DNA from: Epiperipatus broadwayi
Lineage: Eukaryota > Onychophora > Udeonychophora > Euonychophora > Peripatidae
DNA: 64,000 nt
Assembly (NCBI GenBank): GCA_028023455.1
Contig: JAQFVV010000111.1
Location: forward strand, 3,457,443-3,521,442
Direction of reading: 5' to 3'
The position numbers were made by a program, and so were the translations under genes. Of the stretch, positions 1 through 12,112 are shown piece by piece (position 1 is the first letter of the stretch; the number at the start of each line of letters is the position of its first letter). The notes under the pieces were generated by a model that did not search any database, was not told the origin of the DNA, and was given only the letters and a program-made list of their open reading frames with translations.

Positions 1-1325
1 TTTGCAACTGAATAAACAGTGGAGCTACAAATTATGCTGTATTTAACTATGCAACTCCAATTTTATGTTGTTCAAAAAAAAAAAGTAAACAAACAAACAA
101 ATGAATATTAAAATTTATAAATTTTGATATTCAAGCAACCATTTTTTTTTCCAGGGGCCATATACAATTATATTCATTAATAAAAAAAATTTGTGATGCA
201 AGAGATTAATCTATTTTGTTTCTATAAAAGAGAAAGAGAGATAGATAAAGAGCAAAAGGGGGGGACGGGACAAGTAATTCATTAAATAAAGAGATTTATT
301 TAAAGAGAATTAAATTTTAAAAAATGTCCAATGCTTTTTATATAAAATATTTTTTAAAAATAAATTATGATTTACAAGTCAAAATTGAGAAATACTAAAC
401 TTTTCTATAACCTTTAAAAAATTGATTAGTAAAAGTGTAGGCTTTTAAATTAGAAATTAAAATAATATGTGTATAAACTAATTAAAAAAACAACTTATTT
501 CTAAAAAAGTATACAAAAATTAATTGCTAATATCATATTTACTTAACTAATATATACTTCTCAAATAGCGGTTTTAAATTTCACTTTTGCTTTTTTTCAT
601 GTATATAAATTATTTTAGTCATATTTATACCGCATGCATTTGTATTATTATGTAGAGTGTTAAGCCTACTATTAGAATACTAATTTTGAAAAATCCTGGT
701 TCTTTAGTGTTACACGATAAAGATGTCATTTCTTCTTTACTAATGTCACATTATCTTGGAGATAACAATTAATTTGGTTGTATTTTTAGTGTTGCTATTT
801 TACATGTAAAGCGATGAGTTTTGTATGTTGACCAAAAAAATAAAATTAACAAAAAATGAAATCTTAATGAAAATGTTAAATAGCTAAATTTATAAAGTAA
901 TCAAGTTTATGTATACTTATGGTTAGCTAACGTCACACTTAAACTTTGCCTATGTAAATGTAAATGACAATTTTGTAAGGTTTAACCAAAATATTATATA
1001 ATAACCAAGTTTATACATAATTAGCTAATGTTAGCTTAAGTTTTGTCTGCAGAAATGTAAATGACAATTTTATAAGCATTAATAAAAATAATGATGTACC
1101 AAAATTATTTTTAATCTTTGATAATGAAAAAATAATTATCAAACATTTTTATTGAATATTCATTCTTATCACATTTTATTTATGAATATTCACTGTATTT
1201 AAATGAACAATGTATTTTGTTCTTACACTTGCTTACAGTTTTGATTATTAGAAGTTATCTTTAGAGCTATAATTGACAAATGTATTACATTAGTTCTATA
1301 TCTACACATAGTTTAATATATATAT
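1..1325. other. AT-rich non-coding stretch
   Basis: No recognisable gene or structured repeat. The stretch is dominated by A/T homopolymers and short AT words. Around 900-1075 two similar segments (each with 'aatgtaaatgacaatttt') look like a diverged short direct duplication about 110 bp apart. Nothing else can be supported. Confidence 0.6.
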
Positions 1326-1570
1326 TGTACCGGTCAAAACATGTTTATCCATCTAACATGAGCTGGAACTCACAAAATGTACTTCAAACCCAGTCAAGCC
1401 CAAGATTTAGGTCAGGGACCAGCCTGAATTCGAACCCATTATCTAAGCCCCAGATAAAACACCTAATGAATAACATAATAGTGATGGCACATGAGAATTA
1501 ATCTTAAACCGGCCGACTAGCAAAGGTGAGCAAAACAATGAGACATCTACTAACTATGATTATATTAAAA
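1326..1570 (+). mobile_element. Truncated 5' end of the long-LTR family
   Basis: Begins TGTACCGGTC directly after an AT repeat, as the complete elements at 25379, 48972 and 49143 begin (TGTGCCGGTC, TGTAATGGTC, TGTAACGGTC). About 180 bp in, a segment containing 'aaaccggccgactagc' followed by a GAGCAAAACAATGAGACA-like run aligns by eye with 'taccggtgcctggtgg' and its GAGAAACAAAAGACTGAA continuation in the 49-kb copy. Similarity fades by about 1570. I read it as an old copy keeping only the first 245 bp of the terminal repeat. A 73-codon ORF over it is not conserved in the other copies and is not a gene. Confidence 0.5.
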
Positions 1571-1829
1571 TATACATAAGCATGACTGAAAAATGTTGGA
1601 AGTGGAGGAAAAAGGAATTCAAACTACTCAAATAAGTTAGACAATAAAATATAATTTAATATAATAAAAAATTATTTATATACATTTATAAATTAAGTAC
1701 ATTAGTATGTGCGTGAATGAGCAAGCAGTAGATGATTACATAGTGTCATTCACGCTATTATTTTTCATATGCTCTTTATTAGCTAAATGATATATGATAA
1801 ATAAACATACATCTTTGGTGGGTCCAATA

Positions 1830-2130
1830 TTAAGATGCCAATCAGTATTAGAAAGAAGTTACATAAAATTGCTATTAATGCTTTGATTTATGGTTCAGAA
1901 ACATGGTGACTAACATATATTAGGGGAGCATTCTGAAATTCATTATACATATGATATAAACTATTTTCACATCATTAAGATCGTGAAAATAAACAAAAGA
2001 CAGTTAAAAGATTATATTTGAAACTATGACAAAATATTTAATGAAAATCATTTAACAATAGTAAGACGAACGCTTTATTTTTCCCAAGGCACATAGATAC
2101 TCTTAAATAGATATATAAATTATGATGGTG
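1830..2130 (+). pseudogene. Fragment of a LINE reverse-transcriptase C-terminus
   Basis: A short open run around 1870-1910 reads ALIYGSETW, matching the 'YGxETW' motif after the RT domain in RTE/R4-type non-LTR retrotransposons. The reading frame then breaks with several stops. No EN or complete RT domain is nearby, so this is a heavily decayed, 5'-truncated copy. The clade cannot be assigned. Confidence 0.4.
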
Positions 2131-2340
2131 GAACTGTATATGATTGAAATAAACTTAATTAATAAAATAGAAGTAATTGGCATTTATATATATCTTTTAA
2201 GTAAAGCTTAATTTTAATATTAGAGCATTAAAACTGGGCCATGAAGCAAAAGAAATAATAATAATACAAGAAGTTTGCAGTGCTGACACAATAGCCTAAA
2301 ATAACTAAGAGGAAAAGGTCATGCTTCTGGATAAAAAACG

Positions 2341-2527
2341 AAATGGATGGGCATAGCGTGTGCCAAACTTAGGGGTCACTGCCAGAGGTCTTTTTATATG
2401 AAGAAATGGATGGGCATAGTGTGTGCCAGACTTAGGGGTCACAGCCAGTGGCCTTTTTATACAAAGAAAGAATATGCATAGTGTGTGCCAAACTTAGGGG
2501 TCACCACCAGAGGCATTTTTATATGAA
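2341..2527 (+). repeat. 63-bp minisatellite, three copies
   Basis: Three tandem copies of a 62-63-bp unit are visible, each with the core 'gcatagtgtgtgccaaactt' then 'aggggtcac' and a TTTTTATA segment. The word GCATAG recurs at 2351, 2414 and 2476. The copies differ by several substitutions. The unit is clearly richer in GC than its surroundings. Confidence 0.85.
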
Positions 2528-2529
2528 GA

Positions 2530-5158
2530 CTTGAGAAGAAATCTATGGGTTCGAACTTGTTGTAACCCCCAGATTAAGAAGCACATATATATATAATCAC
2601 AAAGATTGGCTATGTCAGGAATGCATTACGAATGATAAATGTCTCTAACAACATTGAATAAATTTTACTGCTTTAAAATAAATGACCCTTGTTTGAATAC
2701 TATAATATGCCATGCAATTATAATATATATATAGAAATTTAGATTTCATTTACTAACATATACTTGAAAATTTTATTTAGCAAAAAAAAAGATTTAGATT
2801 TCAAATTAATAAAATATATGTTAAGATTTGATTTAGTAAAAGAAACATTAAGATTCACCCCCCATCCCTTTTCTGATATTTAAAATAAATCAATCCCACT
2901 TTCATTGATTTTACAATAAATGAAATATATAAGTACTTTATTTGATATTTTAAGCATAGACTATTTTAAGAGTATAGAAAAAAAAACTAGCAGTTATATA
3001 GAAAACAAATTATAAGTCACCCTTTCAGAATTTAATAAATAATTATAAAATAAATGTTTCAGAGCGTTAATTAGCGTGAATTCTGGATTTTCCCCCGTAG
3101 AAAATCCAGAGTTACACAAATATATATATATATTATATTAAAACATAAATAGAATGTTGGCTCATAAAACAATCTGGCGAGTGTATTAATTAACAATACA
3201 TTATATTTTAAGAGGACGTTAATAAACTTGATTCATGAAGGCTTACTTAAAAAGAAGAAAGGATTTTTAGAAAATTCAATTTGTCAGATTGTTTTAGATT
3301 GACATATTAATAAGCAAGCAGATATATAAATCAAATAATAAATATATATAAATAAATGACCGCACCAAAATTAAAAAGAATTTAAAGCATATGAGATAGG
3401 ATTAAATTTATAAAAATTATTGAGAGCAAAATTACATTCACAGATATATATATATATATATATATATAAAACAAAGTTAAAAAATACATGAGAAGAGATC
3501 TTGATAGATTATTTAGGCTAAATTGACTATTAGGTGGTGGCTTGGAAATTTACCTTGCAATTTTAAGAATCCATTTTAAAGTATGGCATGTGCACGGCGA
3601 TTGAAATGCAAGTACTTTGGTGGCAGGAAACTTCTATTAGCATTCTAAAGTTCTTTTTAGACCTTTCTTCATTTCATGGCAGCAGAATATTACGGTAGTG
3701 GCAGATGATGACCCTGACCCATAGGGTCGAGAAGAGTGGTGGATTTATTGCTACATCATTTTTAAGTTTCAAGCAAAATGAAATATGTTTATAATACCTC
3801 TCTCTAAAAATAGCTAATCTCCCTCTCAATAGTGGCTAATAATCTGATTCAAAATTTAGTCATTTTATACTTTTTCTTTTATCAGTTGTTTTTGAAGATG
3901 AAACAGAAAGATAACGTTCAAAAATAAATTCAAATCTATTTCCAGATTAGAAATAGATTTAGCAACATGTTTTTAACAAAAGAAAATCTTTAATCTACTT
4001 AATCCCATTTATTTTAAGTAAACTTTAATTAAAAAAAATACCTCCCTTTAATTATTTTTGGACAATTAACAACAGTCACACCTTTCATATTAAATTTTAT
4101 AAAAAATATATAGTTTAATAGAAAAACAAGCAATTTAAAAAGAAAAAGCTAAAAATGATATATAATAAATATTTAAAAACATCAATATTTTGTTAGTAGG
4201 TTTTGCTCCTATGTATATATTTGAGCCGCATCTATAATACTTTAATAAAAAAAAACTAATAATTAATAAAAAGAATTAATAATTTTAAAACATGTTATTG
4301 AAACATTAAATTTTATAATTTAGGCACGCATCTCAAATAATTACATGAAATATATATATACATGACAAAAGGAGCGAGATGGGAAATAGGGATTTAAACA
4401 CAGGTTAGTAGGTAGAAACATGAAGCACAATCTTAAGCTAAGATTGACTGCTTCAATATATAGTTGAAAGCGCTTCTAAGTGACGGTTATAGATATATTT
4501 TTATAAACTTTTAAGTACTGTATTTTCTAATATTTATTTATAAATTTACATATATTATTTTGAAGAAATACAGACATCGATTTGTAATATATATATATAT
4601 ATATATATATTAATGTTCCACACACATGTATACATTTATACATAAATACCTTTCTGTTTATACACAACAATAAATAATTTGTTTTTATATTTATTTAAAT
4701 ACAGTTATATTATAAATAGCCATACTATATTTTTATGTCTGTATTTCAAAGAGTCATGCAAATGTATAAGTGTGATACTTTCAAAAAAATAATACAGTTT
4801 TTAACGTTTTAAATTCATCACAAATTAAAATTAATTAATAACGATTTAATGCAAACATTCATCTTAATCTTTTTACATAAAAATTGTTTGTAAATTTTAT
4901 ACCATAGTACTAGGATAAATCTTTAAAATGTAGATAGTATTCAAATTAATTGCTTTTTGAAGAATCTAAAATATCTACTGGTTTTGGGGAAAAAAAGTAT
5001 CATTAAACAAATCAAATAATTATGTTTAAATTAAAGTATTTTATACAATCTAAAATTCTTTTTATTCGTAAATAATAACATTTTATTCCCAATGCCAAGG
5101 CAAGTTTAGAAATGCAAATAATAGAGTATATGATCTAGGATCCTTAATATATATGATC
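2530..5158. other. AT-rich non-coding DNA with short AT microsatellites
   Basis: No gene is recognised. Visible items are a small perfect hairpin near 3080-3109 (11-bp arms, TCTGGATTTTC), AT dinucleotide runs near 3444-3468 and 4587-4610, and a more GC-balanced patch at 3530-3740 that matches no family I know. The rest is low-complexity A/T. Confidence 0.55.
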
Positions 5159-5170
5159 ATTATTAGAGCT

Positions 5171-5503
5171 AAAAACAATGAGGATTGCCAATTCCTCTAC
5201 AAGCTTTGTGATAAATGCTTAGCCAGAGCCAGCACTTAAAATATCTCTGTCAGGAAGACATGTAGATGTCTAATAAATTTCAGATTTTCCACTCAATAGA
5301 TAACTTTTAGATAAGTGCTTGACTTTGGGTTGGTATTTTTAAATCTAGTGTCTGAACCTATCATGGCACTTCTCTGAGGAGTGTCAAAGCATGAAACCAT
5401 GGTCAGGGGTTGGGGGGGGTTCCTGACAGAAATATTTTAAGTGCTGGCTCTGGCTAAGCATTTATCACAAAGTTTGTAGAGGAATTGGCAATCCTCATCG
5501 TTT
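5171..5503. mobile_element. Foldback (retrozyme-like) element with hammerhead motif
   Basis: Two inverted arms of about 84 bp (5171-5255 and 5420-5503) are nearly perfect complements. The left includes 'ttagccagagccagcactta' and the right its complement. They enclose a loop of about 165 bp. A complete hammerhead-like motif lies in the loop just before the right arm (5368-5410). A 13-bp direct repeat ATTATTAGAGCTA occurs at 5159-5171, abutting the left arm, and at 5557-5569, just beyond the right arm, which may be a remnant target duplication. No protein is encoded. I infer a non-autonomous element of the retrozyme type; another class of foldback element remains possible. Confidence 0.65.
5368..5410 (+). 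ncRNA. Candidate type-I hammerhead ribozyme
   Basis: The core CTGAGGA (5374-5380) fits CUGANGA. Stem II is GTG/CAT (one G-U pair) with a 6-nt loop. GAA (5393-5395) follows, then a minimal helix III, ACC/GGT with a 2-nt loop, leading to the canonical cleavage triplet GTC (C at 5404). Helix I closes with six pairs between 5368-5373 (ACTTCT) and 5405-5410 (AGGGGT), including two G-U wobbles. The very short helix III resembles hammerheads of PLEs and retrozymes. Pairing was read by eye; activity is inferred only. Confidence 0.65.
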
Positions 5504-5773
5504 ATAATATAAGCTTAAGAGATAGGGTCATGTGATCTGTGACTCTTATTTTGACTATTATTAGAGCTAGTTTGCCATTATTTGCTACCCCAGTAATATA
5601 ATTTATAAAATATGTTTAATTATGACATAAACTTTAATGATGACTGGTATTTATAGGTTTTTAGATTAAAAGATTCAAAAGTTGATAATAATAGAATAAT
5701 CTATCTACCTGTCTATCTATGTAACCTATGTATCCTTTTACTCATATCCGTTTGTCCATTCGTTCACCTGTCC

Positions 5774-6305
<532 letters not shown>

Positions 6306-6910
6306 GCCTATCTGTCGGTTTGTCCTTATGGCTTTCTACTTCTATTTATCCATCTATTTATTTATCGTTTTTTATCTGTATACTTATCTATTTATTTATC
6401 TATTTGTTTATTTTTCTACAATAATAAAAAAAGTATAAATGTATAAATTAATGTTTCTTAAAAATAATTACTTTATTATTAAAACATATAGATAATATCA
6501 TAGAAAATATAAATGAAGTTCTAAAAAAATCTTTATGAAATTTAATTAATTTTTTTTTATAATATAATAAAAAAGCTACCAAATCTGATTGTTTTTTGTA
6601 ATTTATTTAATATTAATGTAAGACAAATTTAATTCTAAAATGTTTACATGAGAAAAAAGAACTTTTTAAAATGCCCTGTCTGTGTGCTTTTTCATTAGTT
6701 TGCATACTTATGATAACATATTATTAAATCTGAACGCCAAATGATAATGGTTTTGGTAATCTTTTATTTAATATAAAATCATGACAATTTTTGCATTTGT
6801 TTACTATTAAAAGACACGTACACACAATATATATATATATAATGAGAATTCGTTACTACTTTATTTTCTTCTCGAATACATTTCACTATTCCTATTACAA
6901 ATTGGTTTTA

Positions 6911-7033
6911 CAAATTTCAGCTTTTTTTTTTATATCTCAAAGCGTCGGCCGGGAAGCAAACCCCGGGAGAACTGTTTGTAAAGCAGTTGTGCTAATCACT
7001 CGGCCATCAACGCTTGACGCAAATTTCAGCTTT
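6911..7033 (-). mobile_element. tRNA-derived mini-SINE with target-site duplication
   Basis: Read on the minus strand, a tRNA-like body starts near 7018 with box A 'gatggccgagtgattag', an anticodon arm whose loop reads TTTACAA, and a box-B/T-arm region 'ggtttgcttcccgg'. After it come only about 15 nt (GACGCTTTGAGATAT) and an A-tail, seen as the T-run near 6922. Flanks carry a direct repeat of about 13-14 bp, 'caaatttcagctt', at 6911 and 7020, as expected of LINE-mediated insertion. Related copies lie at 14379 (+), near 19053 (-) and near 55865 (+). The anticodon loop is valine-like while box A resembles Leu/Ser tRNAs, so the parent tRNA is uncertain. Confidence 0.75.
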
Positions 7034-7244
7034 CATTCACTGAATTTATAAATAATCTCCTAAATCTAACAGCTGAAAAATGATTCTTTCATTTTATTAG
7101 TTGAATAGAATTAACACTAACATAACCAAACCTGTGCAAAATATTAAAATGTAAAATTATGTTTATTTAAGTAATACATTGATTTTATATATAATTTTTT
7201 ATAGTAATATTATATTTATACATGTATATATAAATTATTTTTAG
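7034..7244. other. Intronic AT-rich DNA upstream of the receptor exon
   Basis: AT-rich sequence ending in a T-rich tract and TTTTTAG, the acceptor of the following exon. No further exon of the receptor is recognised here. Confidence 0.5.
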
Positions 7245-7449
7245 AGCATAATTTTTCATTTGGAACACCACCCAGAGGAATCAGATTTTGTTCAGTGTGT
7301 AACTTTTAATTTTTTCCCAAGTCCTGCCCATGAATTTGCATATACAATATTCTGCACTTCAGCAATGTATGGCGTGCCACTTATTGTTATTATATTTGCC
7401 TACTCAAGAATTATTTGTGAAATAACTAAAAAATCTCGTGAAACAAAAG
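7245..7449 (+). CDS. GnRH/corazonin-receptor-like GPCR, internal exon (TM4 end to start of ICL3)
   Basis: The exon follows an acceptor ending TTTTTAG and stops at a donor GTGAGC (GT at 7450). It is 205 bp, enters in phase 0 and leaves in phase 1. The translation opens SIIFHLEHHPEESDF, the extracellular loop 2 region, and continues QCVTFNFFPSPAHEFAY, with the conserved loop Cys and the QCVTF..FP....E motif of GnRH/corazonin/AKH receptors. A hydrophobic helix with YGVPLIVIIFAYSRI, typical of TM5, follows, then the basic start of intracellular loop 3, CEITKKSRETK. In such receptors this exon contributes to peptide binding and the base of the G-protein contact. No neighbouring exons (TM1-4, TM6-7) were found in the window, so introns are long or they lie outside. 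Which subfamily it belongs to cannot be fixed from 68 residues. Confidence 0.85.
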
Positions 7450-7744
7450 GTGAGCTTTTTAATTTTTCTACATTTATATGCAATCTATAATTATTATTAC
7501 TTTTTTTATTGCTTGATCACAATGTCAGTTTGGAGATAATTTTATAATACATATTAACATACACACCTATATATATATAAACTCATATATGTATGTTTAA
7601 GAATCGAAATTTAGTTTTGAATTTACAAATGTATATTTTGAATAGATTTTTTTTGAAAGAAAATTTTGTTTTACAAATTTATTTATGAAGATAAAAGAAA
7701 TAGATATTATTTAGATAAGATGCAAGATGTTAATTATTTAAGAT

Positions 7745-7870
7745 GTGATATGTTGGATTATTTCCATCATTTATGTGTGAATGTTGAATGTATAAAACAT
7801 TTTAAACTTTATTAAACTTTTCAAATACAAATAACTTGTTTGTAATAACACAAAAATAGACAATACAGGT
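7745..7870 (+). repeat. Solo arm of the 5S-core hairpin element
   Basis: About 110 bp, including 'ttatttccatcat', a TGAATG block and 'gtttgtaataacac', match the left arm of the element at 38638-38754. The match runs into 'acaggtta', the first bases of that element's core. Only one arm is present, so this is a broken or partial copy lying in the intron after the receptor exon. Confidence 0.55.
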
Positions 7871-7954
7871 TAATAATTACACAACGTTTAGAGTAGTATT
7901 ATTTTCCACTCTTCTTTAGATGTTGCTGGCCTATATGCACAGTGACAATATTCT

Positions 7955-8036
7955 CTTAGAAGTTGAACTCGCACTTTTAGATTCTTGAATATCGAATTTA
8001 AGGCAAACGCTCTACCAACTGAGCTATTCTGTCAAT
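7955..8036 (-). mobile_element. tRNA-derived SINE head (Lys-like box A)
   Basis: On the minus strand the segment has a near-perfect box A, 'tagctcagttggtagagcg', and a box-B-like 'gcgagttcaacttc' about 55 nt later, with D- and T-arm spacing as in a tRNA. The acceptor and anticodon stems do not fold well, so it is not a functional tRNA. It looks like the head of a tRNA-Lys-type SINE or a tRNA pseudogene. It sits immediately upstream of the PLE ORF at 8044. Confidence 0.55.
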
Positions 8037-8043
8037 TTTTTTC

Positions 8044-9910
8044 ATGAGACAGTTTAGAATAAATAAGTCAAATTTCTATTGTAACAACTGTGAAAGAAAA
8101 TTAGAATGGTTGTTTGATAAACTTAATAAAGTTTATTCTGGTGACAAGGAAGTTGAGAGTAATGTTTCTATTAGTAAAGTTGTTACTCTTTCTGATATTA
8201 AGTTAAATGATATAGAATCAAAAATTTTTGGTAAGAGTCCTAATTTTGTTCCTTTTCATATTTCGTTTATTGAATTTAGTTATTTGAATGATGAGCAAAA
8301 AGTTGGTATTCAATTCGTTTTAAATAAAAACTTAAAAAGGAAAGAAAAATTTATTGTTAACTCTGCTGAGGTTAGATATCTTAAGAATAGGTTAATTGCT
8401 AATGATGTGATAAATTTTCCTGAAAACAAAGCTGACCGGTTTGTAATCATAAAAGAAAATGAGTTTAGGGAGAAAATAGATAAAAAATTAAATAATGGTT
8501 AATATATATTTTTGGGAAAAAAATCCCCATAATGTTATTAAAAAGAGGTTAATAGGTATCATTAAAAAATGGTAAATTAAAATTTTTTTAATAGATTATT
8601 TAAAATATTATCTTAATGACTTCATATCAGCTAAGATGTTTACTCACAAAGATGGTTTTCCTTTAAGATTTATTTTTGGCTTTACAGGTAGTATTGTGGA
8701 GGGTATTTCTAGGCTCTTGAAAAATTTTTAAACAATTTGCTGATTTGGGTCATTACACAAAATTTCTTATTCTTGTGAGGTTTTCAATAAGATTAACAAT
8801 TTTAAAATGGAGTGTAATTGGGTGTTTGGTATTTTAGATATTGAAAATATCAATCAATCTGTCAATAGATTAAGCAGTATTGATGTTCTTATGTCTGTTC
8901 TGCCTAAACATGGATTTTTGTCAAAGAATAAGATTAAAGTTATTAAAGATTTGCTTTTATTATTAGAGGATTCTATATATTTTACTTATAATGATATTTT
9001 TTATAAGATTAGGGATGGGTGACTAATAGGTTATGTTATTTCTCCCTTAATTTGTTCAGTTTATATAAATTATTTGGAAGAGGAAATTATTATTAAGAAG
9101 AATTGTTTATATTTAAAATTATTTGTTAGATATGTTAATGATTATTTATTTGTAGTTGAGAATGATAAATTGAAAGAGTTAGTAAATGAGTTTAATTGTT
9201 TTGATCCTACTATAAAATATTTTGTAGAAAGAGGAGGGGGTAGATTTTATTAAAATAAAATTTTTTAGATTTATTGATGATTAGAAATGTAAAAAGTAAT
9301 TGTTTAGCATGTTGTCATTATGTTAAGAGTATAGAGTTAAGGTCTGTTTAGCTGCTTTAAGAAATTATTATTATAGAAATAAGAGCTTAAATAATTCTAA
9401 TGGGGTAACTTTGTTTCAAAAAGATCAATATTATAAAGATTATTTGAGTGTTGGCTACTTTGATAAATTTATTAAAAGTATTTTATTTAATTAGTAATAA
9501 TATTTTAATAATGTAAAAAGGATAAAGAAAAATATGATTTTATTTCTTTGTCATTTAAATTGTCTTCTTATAGAATTGCATGTAAAAACAGCAATTTGTT
9601 TGGAAATAAAAAAATTGCTTACAAAAGAAGTATTACTTTGAATAATTTATTAAATAATACAAAGAAATTTTTTTATAGAAAGACTATTCCTGGAGTAGTG
9701 CATATTATCCATTGTTTGTAAGAAGGAATACATAGGTTAGAGTAGTTTGAGCTTAAATGAAAGAATAAAGGTATATAAAAGTAGGATTAGAATTAAATAT
9801 CTTAGTTCTGCTTTATATATTCATTAAAATATACAGGCCACACTATTAATTTTCATGAGGCTAAGATTGTTATCTTTGAATGAAATAACATAAAAAGTAG
9901 AAATAAAAAT
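8044..9910 (+). pseudogene. Penelope-like element (RT + GIY-YIG endonuclease), decayed
   Basis: The first frame (8044-8502, 152 aa) ends NKADRFVIIKENEFREKI, like the N-terminal 'nKADk..vii...dY..Ki' block of PLE reverse transcriptases. Later frames give FTHKDGFPLRFIFGFTGSI (the PLRPI-like block), FGILDIENINQSV (motif A region, normally SFDV..LFT.V), FYKIRDG then an in-frame stop and IGYVISPLICSVYINYLEEE (motif B region), and RYVNDYLFVV (motif C, normally RYVDD; the first Asp is Asn). Near 9690-9870 GVVHIIHC, SALYIH and TGHTINFHEAKIV match the GIY-YIG endonuclease. Several stops and frameshifts show it is dead. PLEs insert through this RT plus endonuclease pair. No flanking terminal repeats were identified. 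Confidence 0.75.
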
Positions 9911-11700
9911 TTTCATTATTAAAAATGTATGATTCTGAAACAATTAACTTATTTAAAAGTTCTTTTAATATTAAGATTATATGGGATATAAGTGGAAATA
10001 TACATAATATTTAGTTTAAATATGTTGTTATTTTATAGTTTTTTACACATGAGAAGTCTGCTTGTAGGAATTAGGGTTTATACTTTTTTGGTTAGTGTGA
10101 TTGAATTTGTGAATTTGGATAATTTTGATTATTTTATTAACTAGTTTAGCTTTAGGTTTTTAATGCTTATATATTGTAACATTTTTCCATTTGACTAGGT
10201 CTCTATATGCAATAAACTGCATGAGTTGATCAAGTTTTGCAATAAGAAAAGAGTTTCATTCCTATTTCTAAAAACATAACTATATTTCCTGATCAACTCT
10301 ACCTAGTAATTGTTATGATTTATGCTATCGATGAAATCAGCCTTTATTTCTTTTATCAAGGCACCAGGATTCGTATAAGAATCCGCTGAAATCTGTCGCA
10401 TCACATATCGCAAAGTAAAAAGAAAAATGTTTTTAAAAGAATCTGTATTATATTATACCATAACTAGAGTTATTTTCTAGATATTATTCCTGGAGCTTAT
10501 TCAATACATATTGGCACAGGTAAATTATATTTTCAAATCTTACTAAACTAATATTAATAAATTTAATAATAATCATTAATAACTATTATTAATAACATAC
10601 AAGGAAAAGTTGGTATTAGAAATAAATATTTTTATTCTAACAAATTAAAATATTTAAAGATAAATTATGAATTAAATAAACTGGAGTAAACACACACTTA
10701 TCCAGATGTGAATCCATTAATAAAAAATAACAGTTAAACAACTAATTAAAGTTCTTGGGTAAACAAGAGTCTTTTGAACAATAAAATTAAAGTCTATATT
10801 GGGACCCTATTATAAGCTTATTTTTAAGAATGGTTTGTTGACAATTTAGTCATGATTGGGGATAATGAATCATAGCTTACTGATAAGTTTAGTAAGTTTA
10901 TGAAGCTTGTAGATTACTATGCATAGTTTTTGTTTTTGTGGAGAATGATTCGGCCATCGGTTATAAGTTGATCTTGTGATCTATTCTACTGGTCAGTCAT
11001 GAAAGCTTTTCTGGTGTCCATTTTTAGGAACGATGTCAGCAAAAGCTCCGATTCACTCCAACCTGCAGAATTATTTCAGCATAGGGTGATCCTGGATATA
11101 TTCTTTTGTTATCCAGGACCGACTATACAAAAAACAGATGAAACAAGACATTGATCAAACTGGCCTCTTCCTTTTTATACTCAAGGTCCAGTTTTCAGAC
11201 TTCTGCATATACCTTTTGTTTGTCAAAAATATACATTGATAATCTTGTACATTCTTTATAAAATTTACATTACAAAGTCTTTATTTTTTTTAGCATAATT
11301 CAGCAATCTTTAATTAGCTAAAATATTTTTCTTTTAGCTTATCTAGATTGGTAATTTGTGTGTCTTTTGTTCTCTCTAATTTTAACATTTATTTTTAATT
11401 ACATAAAAAAAAATACGAATGACAATTTTAACTTTCATTGTACGTTTTAACAAAAATTCTACTAATCAAAAAAAAAATCTAAAAATGTTTTTCTTTTAAA
11501 AAATCGTTAAATTTACTTTTTTTTTTTTTAGTTTTTAAATATCTTACCAAATGCCAATATATTTGCACCATATAAATAAATGGTACAATATATATGTGTG
11601 TGTTTATTGAAGTGATAAAATATTGTAGAAATTATAAAGAAAGGAAAGTGTATGAGAGAATGTATATACATGAAAATAGAAAAATATATGAATTTGGTAC
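9911..11700. other. No gene recognised; AT-rich with possible PLE 3' sequence
   Basis: The first 300 bp may be 3' non-coding PLE sequence. A patch at 10200-10420 has imperfect inverted words (TTGATCAAG with CTGATCAAC; GGATTCGTATAAGAATCC is a short hairpin). A more GC-balanced patch at 10920-11220 matches nothing I recognise. Both were inspected for hammerhead cores and none was found. Confidence 0.4.
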
Positions 11701-11704
11701 AAGG

Positions 11705-11971
<267 letters not shown>

Positions 11972-12062
11972 TAAAAACTTTCAAGCTCCCTTCAACTATC
12001 CACCCTATCTCATACAACTGATACACATGTCAACACACATGTGAAAAAGATAAATGAACTTC

Positions 12063-12112
12063 AATATACATATTTGGTGCTGAACCAGAACTCATCAGTT
12101 GATCCAGATCAT
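12063..12112 (-). ncRNA. Degenerate hammerhead-like motif (unit 1, left arm)
   Basis: Read on the minus strand: CTGATGA (12092-12098), then a stem GTTCTG/CAGCAC that keeps the canonical G10.1-C11.1 pair, then CAAA where GAAA is expected. A short ATA/TAT helix III and helix I pairs TCAA/TTGA follow. One conserved core base is lost, so this copy should be inactive. It still helps reconstruct the ancestral motif. Confidence 0.45.

Noticed and set aside
7955-8036. Functional tRNA gene
   Set aside because: Boxes A and B are good but acceptor and anticodon stems do not pair.
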